Source of the DNA: Tetraselmis striata
Taxonomy: Eukaryota; Chlorophyta; Chlorodendrophyceae; Chlorodendrales; Chlorodendraceae
NCBI GenBank assembly: GCA_006384855.1
Contig: VCJN01001836.1
Location: forward strand, 1-64,000
Length of the DNA: 64,000 bases
Direction: 5' to 3'
Positions 57,086 through 64,000 of this stretch are shown piece by piece (the stretch's first letter is position 1; each line of letters starts with the position of its first letter). Position numbers and translations under genes: made by a program. Below the pieces are notes generated by a model that had not been told where the DNA came from, ran no database searches, and was given only the letters and a program-made list of their open reading frames with translations.

Positions 57086-58104
57086 CTTAGGAATGATTAT
57101 TGGTGTCAACGTTAAATCGTTACATGTGAGGTAGTTGTTTTCTTGTCACCTTAAGGTTTAGGGTTTTCAAGACTTTGCGTGTTTTCATCAACTTCACCAA
57201 CCCCGGATTGAAAGCGTGATGCCCCGAGCGCACAATAGTGATAGTCCAGTACATCGCGCCTATGGGTAAAAATAGGCTGGAGCCCCGAGTAGTCAGGGGT
57301 TTGCAAAGGATAAACACGAGTAATCGTGAACACAATTAGTCGTGTTTGCGCATGTAAGGCACCATGTGAACGAGAAGGCAGCGGGCAGCGGGCAGCGGGC
57401 GGCAGGCAACTGGGAGCGGACCGCGAGATGCGAGCAGATATACATGTGCTGCATCCTCACGTTGATATCAACAATGCCACTCTATATCCTACCCTAACCC
57501 GACTGCCCTTGACGATTTCCCACCGCCGTTACTGCATTACACGTGTCAACGCCATCTCGTGGTAGACTCACCCGCTTCAGATTCCGGCTTTCACACCAAC
57601 GGCCTTACATGAGGATTCGTTGCAACGATAAAACGTGATTACAATTTGACCCAGTATGTGCACAGTAGGTGTAAAACAAATGTACACATCTTTGATACTC
57701 TTACTTCCGCGCTGACACGAGGGATGCCGTTCCCCCCCCCCCCCCCCCCCCCGCCAAACCTAACGCACCATTCTACGAGACTACGACACGCCAGATCGTT
57801 GCAAAGCTAGTAGGTGGGTACCGAATAATTACAACAATGCTGGTGTCAACTGCTACGGTGCATGCGTATATGCTCATATATGTCTTTTTTATTAGTTCAC
57901 AGCCGTAGTGATGCCCCCCCCCCCCCCCCCCCGCCGCCTGCTCCTTCTGCTCCCCCTCCCCCTCATCTTCCTCCTCCGCCCCCCTCCTCTACCTCCGCCT
58001 CCTCCCTCCGCCTCCGCCTCTTCCTCCTCGTACCTCCTCCTCTTCCTCCGCCTCCGCCCCCTCTTCCTCCGCCGCCGATGCCTCCATCAGCACCATGTAC
58101 AACA
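57086..58104. repeat. Non-coding stretch with a pyrimidine-only tract
   Basis: 57915-58080 is almost pure C/T on the plus strand, built of CTCCTC, CCTCCG and CTTCC steps (about 165 bp). C-runs lie at 57733-57752 and 57914-57932. No gene is recognised. Such mirror-like polypurine/polypyrimidine tracts can form triplex DNA. Confidence 0.6.
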
Positions 58105-58682
58105 ACCCACTTGTAACGATTTTAACGTTCACACAATACATCGTTGCTAACACTGTTGTGCGCTAGGGACACACTGTCCGGCGTTGATGATGGAATACTT
58201 GTATGCACGTGGGTGATAAGTAACTACCGCACTTGTAACGACAGACTGTTGATACGATACATCGTTACTGACACTGTGCGGTCGGGACTGGCTGTCGTCC
58301 GGGGTTGATGATAACATCGACATACTTGTATGAACCACCGTGGGTGGTAAAACATACTACCACACATGTAACGATTCAACGTTGACACGATATATCGCTA
58401 CTAATATACTGTCGGGACATCATGTCCGCCGTTCACGACTTGTAACGATTCCACGTTGACCCGATATAGCGTGCTGACTACTGTCCGGGTTGGCGACATA
58501 CTCGTATTAATGATTGTGGGTGATAAAAAGCTACCGCCGCACTTATCGTAACGATTTATCGTTGATACGATATAGCGTGACTAACATTGTGCGATCGGGA
58601 CATATTGTCCGGAGTTGATAATAACAACGACATACTTGCATGAATGACCTTGGGTAATAAAAAACTACCGCACTTGTCCCCT
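58105..58682. repeat. About 125-bp tandem repeats, about 5 units
   Basis: The block CTTGTAACGATT, then CGTTGACACGATATATCG, then an ACACTGTGCGGTCGGGACA-like block, then GTTGATGATAACA, then ACATACTTGTATGAA, and finally GGGTGATAAAAA.CTACCGCA recurs from about 58110, 58232, 58362, 58438 and 58548, with one shortened unit. Part of the unit also occurs reversed at 57100-57122, next to the foldback element. Confidence 0.75.
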
Positions 58683-58686
58683 TGAC

Positions 58687-59160
58687 CTCCGCCACAGTGC
58701 GACCAGCAGACCTGTCCGCGTCCGGGAAGCAGTCTCTCCGGTTTGGAGATTCGTCACAACCCCTGGCGGAGTCGCACCAACCGAGCATAATATTACCGTC
58801 CGTATTGTCATAGCACTTCACGAATTTGAAATCCACAATGACAAAGTCTTTGTAGTTGTGTGATTTGTGTGAGTCTTGTGTGCCGGCACAACGTAGTTGG
58901 CCTCGCGGCCGTCGGGAGACACGCGCAAAAGCCGCTGGTCATGAGGCAACATCCGATCCCATACATGGCTTCGGGGAGTGAGCCTCATGCTGCTCGCCGG
59001 GCGAAGGCGGTTCTTGGGGCTCATCGTTGGGCGGGGGAGCCTCGCTTGGTTCTCCTCCCGACGGTCGCGCGACATGTCGCTGGGTGATGCTTGCCAAGGG
59101 TGTGCGTGACACAAGACTGGTCAACAACATCTTCTGCACACCATTCGACCCCTTTGGCAC
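58687..59160 (-). pseudogene. Degraded Cys-rich coding fragment, possibly transposase N-terminus
   Basis: On the minus strand a readable segment gives DFVIVDFKFVKCYDNTDGNI and then LGWCDSARGCDE, RRDCFPDADRS and AEVKGTSA, ending at a possible GT donor. The upstream part (LPHDQRLLRVSPDGREANYV) is in another frame. The spaced Cys residues resemble zinc-binding N-termini of some large eukaryotic DNA transposases, but similarity is only impressionistic. At least one frame slip and an in-frame stop make it a pseudogene or a misjudged exon. Confidence 0.35.
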
Positions 59161-59171
59161 CTTGGTTATGT

Positions 59172-61480
59172 TCTAAACGTGTTTATGTGGTTTCCTAACG
59201 ACTTGAACTGTCCTAGTGCGACCCGTAAACGGCATATTAGTGGTTTTAACCAGTCAGGTCCTGGTACCATCGGGTTTCTAGTACGGGCTGCCCCATCGCC
59301 CGCGAGCCCTGCGCTCCCGGGCGGGGAGCTACTAAGGACAGCCCACCAGCAGCTCGTCTGCCATCTTCCAGCTCGCTGCCTTCGGCAGCCGCTTCGCGTA
59401 CTTGTGTGCGCGAGGGTCACTGAGGTTGAACAAGTCCGCACCGAGGTTCATCCACCCGGTAGTGAGTCGTCGTGCCGCGCACATGCGTTACAACATCATG
59501 CAGCGACAGACGGCCCCTCGGTAATGTGATTTCCCTACCCGTGCGCCCGAGGTCGTTTTCCATTTTTGCCCTGGCTTTTTGCAGCGGGGACGTTTCCGGG
59601 TAGCGATGCGCACGGCAAGGAATTGGAGCTGTGGGTCCCCGTTGAGGGGGGGGGGGGGGGGTAAAACCTCAACACCCGAAGTCGAGTCGAATTACATGCT
59701 GACTTCGGGGCTCCCGCAGTGGAGCACCCTCTCGCAGTAGTCAACTCTTGAGGTTAGGTTAGGTGGACGCGCTCGGCACCATGGCCGCTGCTCGCCACGG
59801 TTGTCAACGACGACAACTACGCCTACCGCAACAAATCGGCGCGGACGAAGGAGGTCGTCCGTGTCGTCAGGGCGACCGTTTGTTGTCCCGCAAGACACTT
59901 CAACCCGGTCCGCGTGTCCTCGCAGCAGGGCGACGTGGCATCAACAATCGTTACACACTGTGGGTTTCCATAACTACTCGCGTAATTGGTCCATTACGAG
60001 GGTGGCGCCGCTCATGCGCCGGTGTTTTGAGAGGGCTCATTGCCTTCGCCCTAATCAAGCTTCCGCAACGTTTGTTGTGGTCGCAGTGGGAGGGGTTTGT
60101 GCGGCTCGTCCCGACGCGTCTCCGACGCCTCCTACTGCAACGTCGTCGTCACAAGGACCACGACAACTTGCAGCTGCCCGCCGGGGGGCAGCTCTACCAC
60201 CTGGCGTGCCTGCCGTGTCGTGGTGTACGTAAGTTCCCCTTGCCGATTCTGGGTTTGGAACCTCGGCGACCGTCGCTGGTGCAGCAGCAGCGGCCACCTC
60301 GCCGTCACCCTCACCCCGACATCATTGGCATCGCGCGCTACGGGCCGGCATAAGCTACAAGGGCCTCTAGCTATATACGCCGGTCAACTCGCTCCCGACG
60401 TCACGACGTCTCATCTGCGACAACACGAGCTGCCCGCCGGGGGACAGCTCCGCGACCTTACGCGAATTATGCATTTCGTGGCGTCATCCTAAGCTTGCGC
60501 CTTGTGGGGTGGTCAACACCCGTCGCTGGTGCAGCGGCGGCGGCCGGCTCACCGCTCTCCGCGACACACCTAAGTGCCAATGCGACACGACCACACATGG
60601 TGCCATTTCATGCAGCGCGCGAGGGGACAACCACCGGTGGTGATGGCAGCGGCCTGACATCGCTGTCATCGCGCGTTGTTGCGTGTCCACCCATCGTAAC
60701 GTGCATCGCCAATACAGGTGCAGAGTTACCATCTCGTGCGCGCAGCTGTACTCGTTCTACTGGTGCATGTGCATCTGCTTTGCCGGGCGCTCGTCGCCAA
60801 CTTGGCCACTTCAACCCCTGCTTCTACTGGCTTGCAAGTCCGGCTCGTGGCGCACGACACCACGGCGCGCGGCAAATGCTGTAGGGCGCCGTCGGGAGAT
60901 GGCACCTTAATTCCGCGACACGTCCGGCCTATGTCGAGCCGGCGTCAAAATCTCCCGTCCGCGCCTGTTATGCGCCTGCGCCTCGATCGAGGTTTAAGCT
61001 CTCGGCGAGAGACCCCTTCTACAACTCAAGACATCTTCCGCCTGCGGTTGGTTGGCGCGCCTGCCAAATGCCTACGCTAGTCGTAAACGAACCGCGTGTA
61101 AACTGGCAAAACCAGACTCGATTTCATGTTGAAATGTTCTAAACATGTTTATGGGGGTTCCTAACGAATTTAACTCTCCTGGTGCGACCCGCACGGTATG
61201 GTAATGGTTTTAACAAGTTAGGAACTGGTACCATCGGGTTTTTAGTACGGGTAGGCCCACCGCCTGCGAGCGCTGCGCTCCCGGGCGGGGAGCTACTAAG
61301 GATAGCCACCAGCAGCTCGTCTGCCATCTTCCAGCTCGCTGCCTTCGGCAGTGCCCTCCCGTTTTCCGCCTCCGCCCTGCGGGCTCCTCCTCCGACATTC
61401 CCGCCCTTTTGCTGAACCTTCCTAGCCATACAAATATATACAATGGCGCTTATCCGTGTAAAACAGCCTCCGCACCCTAT
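59172..61480 (+). mobile_element. Split-direct-repeat (DIRS/PAT-like) element, second copy
   Basis: The large terminal block occurs at 59172-59398 (A1, incomplete) and again at 61138-61478 (A2). Both contain CCATCGGGTTT.TAGTACGGG, then GGGAGCTACTAAGGA and CAGCAGCTCGTCTGCCATCTTCCAGCTCGCTGCC. The small block GGCAAAACCAGACTCGATTT (B1) stands just before A2, and B2 is missing at the right end. The 1.7-kb interior matches 1-1340. No RT or recombinase is visible, and internal frames are Pro/Arg-rich. It is a broken, non-autonomous member. The family is inferred from the repeat layout only. Confidence 0.5.
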
Positions 61481-62599
61481 ATTACCGTCCTTGGTGCGAC
61501 CCCTTAGTGTCTGGTGTAGTTGGTAGCATGGTGCGGACTATCATCGCCGAGTGGTGGCAGACTGGCAACACTACAAGAGGGCGGCCGAGGCAGGGCAGAG
61601 GGCGGCCGTTCAAAGTAATGGAATATCAGCTCGAGCGGGATGCTTACATGCTGCTCGATCTTTGGATTTGAACTCCTACCTCGCGCCCGGCGACTGCGCA
61701 AAATGTCACTGTTGAGTATTCGAATATTTGAAACGATATATAGTCGCTAATTATTTATATAACGTTGCACCGCGGTATCGTTGCACCGCGGCTGGGCGTG
61801 TAAGCCCTACATGTGCGGGTGGGACGCTAGGTTATACGCGCCCCTGCGAGGGGCGCAGGGAGAGCGAGGACCGGGGCGTTTATACCTATTGCGCGCAGAG
61901 CGCGGTTCAGTATCCGGCTGATTAATAAATGCTGCTGTGGTCGTGAGAAGACACGTTATAATTCCGCAAGTGGATAATATCGATGACGATATAAGGATTA
62001 TCTGATGACGCAATATGAAACCCGGATGAGGTAGCGGCGGCGCGGCGCGGCACGCGCAGCGTAGCCCCCAGACGATGACGAGCATCAGGCGCTTGATGCC
62101 GTCGCCCACAGCGAGCGGGGCGGCTGCCGTGTTGTGTCGGCATTCACATACGCCGGGGGTCGCCGGAGTGCGTTCGCTGCTACGACAGCCCGGCGAGCGA
62201 CCGCCGCCGCCACTACAACCGCCGGGGAAGGGCACTGCACCAAGACGTCTCAGCATTTGAGCCATAATTCTGCCGAGCTGGACTAAACTGCGTGGCACTT
62301 GCCGACACACCGTGACGATCAGCTGGCCGGGGTACCAGCCCCCACCTCCCCCCCCCCCCCCCCCCCCCCCGCCTCCCCATTTCGGATTCCTGCTGCGTGC
62401 ACTCGATAGGAGGGAAATGCTGCGTTGCCTGATTCACCAGGGGTTCCTTGGGATGGCGCATCACAGGCTCGGAGTGCGGGCGGCGGGGTGCAGTTGACGC
62501 GGGAGCGAGTGAAGGGGGTAGCGCGCATCTACCCGGCCGGTCAGGGGGTAGTGCGCGCACAGCTGCGACGAGCGGGCTGCGGAGAGCAGGTCAGCGGCA
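61481..62599. other. Intergenic, upstream of isochorismate synthase
   Basis: No gene with certainty. A minus-strand frame from an ATG at about 62262 to 61807 is open for 150 codons (GVCECRHNTAAAPLAVGDGI), but composition explains it as well as coding does. C-runs lie at 62350-62370. Confidence 0.35.
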
Positions 62600-64000
62600 A
62601 TGGCTGCACTCCCTGTTTTGGCCACCACACCGCAGGCGCACCGGCGAGGTGCGTGCCCCCCTGCCTCACACAACATCAGACGAGATATGTGCATTATTCT
62701 CCCGTATAGGCGGAATGGATCAAGTTTACCCCTCCCCCACCCGGAGCAGGGGGGGGGGGGGGGGGGGCGTCCTCGTGACAGGCACAACCAGGGCGCTTCC
62801 TGTGCCTATACACAGCCCTCCTAGGGGCGGAGGACGCAGCCCGTCTGACAGCTTCACCCCATCGTGCTCCCATGGTCGCAATTCACCCAGGCGGCCCACC
62901 CTTCACACCCGGCCCACAGCGCGCGGGGGGGCGGCGCAGCAGGCGTCCCGCGTGTGGCAGCCAGCATGGCCCTCGGCAACGCAGCAGCAGACTGTCCGCT
63001 CCGCCACTGCACGCACAGAGCGCGGACGTTCGCAGCGGCAGTGACAGTGGCGCGCCGGCGGTGAGCGGCGATGCGGCGGCTGGTGGGCAGCCCGCGGAGC
63101 CGCTGCTGTATGCAGTGGAGATGTGCGAGTGCCGCACGCTGCCTATGGTGGTGAGTCATCTTACTGGGGGGGGGGGGGGGGGGGGGTTCTTCGCTGCATG
63201 CTGCCGGCTAGGGAAGGGTGGAGCAGGGACATGACAAAGATAGTCGGGAAGCGAGAAGGGGAGGGGGGCAGCGGGGGGAGGGAGGGGGCTATGCGGTGGG
63301 ATTGGCAGTCGCAGTCACGAATGCAAGCAGCGTGCGCATAAGCATGGGCATACTACCAGGCACCAGTGCGCGGGTGCGGGCCTGCGGGCATTGCGCTAAG
63401 GCTCCAGCTGCCTCACGCTCCGCCCACATGCGCCTCAACCACCCTCCAAAGCCAAGCCTGCAGGACGCACAGGACGCACTGCGGCAGGCGCTGCGCGACG
63501 TGGCCGCCAGCCCGCCCGCTTATGCCTCGGGTGTCCTCCGCTTCGAGGTGCCGCCACCTCCTTGCTTGAGCCATTGACCCCCCCCCCCCCCCCCCAGCTA
63601 CCACCCAGCTCTTCCCTCCCGCCCCCATTTGCTCCTTTCATCTCTTGCTCTCTTGCCCCCCTTACATGGCTGCGCACCTAATCACCAACCCCATTCTCCC
63701 TGTCTTCCCAGGTGCCTACGCCGTCCAACCAGACAGCGCTGCGCTGGCTGCGCGGGCAGTTTTCGCCGTCTCGCTGCATCCCTGGGGCGTCCGCCGTGTA
63801 CTTCTCCCCGCGCCGCTCCTCTGCGCCCGACACCGCCGGCAGCGACGCCGCGGAGGCGCAGTTTGCCGGTAGTCCCCCCTCTCACCCAACCTTGCACCAC
63901 CCATGGCACCCGGTAGTGTCCCAAGCGCCGCCCTGGGAGCCGGCTCATCCATCCTGTGGCCGCCATTGCTGACTGCAGGCGATGGCGCGGTGGCGGGCAT
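62600..64000 (+). CDS. Isochorismate synthase (MenF/PHYLLO-like), 5' part
   Basis: Isochorismate synthase converts chorismate to isochorismate in the plastid, the entry step to phylloquinone and, in some plants, salicylate. In algae the domain is often the first module of the fused PHYLLO protein. Exons: 62600-62648, 62891-63150, 63452-63547, 63712-63868 and 63979 onward, with exact phases. Exon 1 and the start of exon 2 encode an Arg/Ser/Ala-rich transit peptide. The conserved N-terminal region of plant isochorismate synthases is then visible: EMCECRTLPMV, a helix DAQDALRQALRDVAASPP, SGVLRFEVPTPSNQTALRWL, SAVYFSPRRSS and the start of DGAVAG. The catalytic chorismate-binding part lies beyond the window, so neither fusion state nor activity can be judged. 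A C-run lies in the intron before 63712 and a G-run in the intron after 63150. Confidence 0.85.

Noticed and set aside
57915-58150. Proline/serine-rich small proteins
   Set aside because: They are translations of a pyrimidine-only tract.
61500-61680. tRNA gene or tRNA-derived SINE
   Set aside because: A box-like TGGTGTAGTTGGTAGCAT on the plus strand and GGAGTTCAAATCC on the minus strand are on opposite strands, and no cloverleaf or correct spacing can be drawn.
61807-62310. Divergent gene opposite isochorismate synthase
   Set aside because: Open for about 150 codons but without recognisable motif, splice-site support or biased codon pattern; kept only as a note in the intergenic entry.

Overview
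The window is nuclear DNA of a photosynthetic eukaryote, most likely a green alga of the core Chlorophyta. The evidence is a two-exon CP12 gene with a plastid transit peptide, the 5' end of a plant-type (MenF/PHYLLO-like) isochorismate synthase gene, a gene for a plant-type GGCT-fold protein, GC-rich exons with many short introns, and a TGTAA poly(A) signal after one gene. The sequence does not allow a species call. Long C/G homopolymers (up to 48 nt) are scattered throughout, mostly in introns and repeats.

Layout. 1-20250 is a nest of mobile elements. It starts with the end of a split-direct-repeat element (1-1731) and copies of a 1.46-kb retroposon ('R1'). A DIRS-like retroelement fossil follows on the minus strand (3592-20250). 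It is interrupted by one R1 copy and by a 12.5-kb DNA transposon (7171-19646). That transposon carries two divergent, intron-rich genes: a putative DDE-like transposase of the VGHTH (DUF7869-like) type, and a protein whose C-terminal half resembles N6/N4-type DNA methyltransferases. Three arrays of a 24-bp minisatellite lie inside its introns. 20251-25817 holds no clear gene but contains a roughly 180-bp tandem satellite (21290-22862).

25818-37574 is the first host-gene block: a J-like/TPR/WD40 protein gene (+) converging on a nine-exon GGCT-like gene (-), with a Ty3/Gypsy integrase relic in one intron. 38267-45837 is a young Ty1/Copia element whose gag open reading frame also encodes a C5-cytosine DNA methyltransferase domain. 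A 962-bp hAT-like MITE sits in its integrase region. 46630-51333 is the second host block: a coiled-coil protein (+) and CP12 (-), converging on a 0.5-kb tandem duplication. 51800-61480 is again repeats: retroposon tails, another R1 copy, a 1.4-kb foldback element, about 125-bp tandem repeats, a degraded Cys-rich coding fragment and a second split-direct-repeat element. From 62600 the isochorismate synthase gene begins and runs off the right edge.

The host genes are unrelated housekeeping or plastid genes. CP12 gates GAPDH/PRK in the Calvin cycle, and isochorismate synthase feeds phylloquinone synthesis. The outstanding theme is that two unrelated mobile elements in one 64-kb window each carry their own DNA methyltransferase-like domain, one C5-type and one N6/N4-type. 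Exon models were built by hand from GT-AG sites and phase agreement. They are strongest where family similarity and phase both agree (GGCT-like, CP12, isochorismate synthase, WD40 exons).
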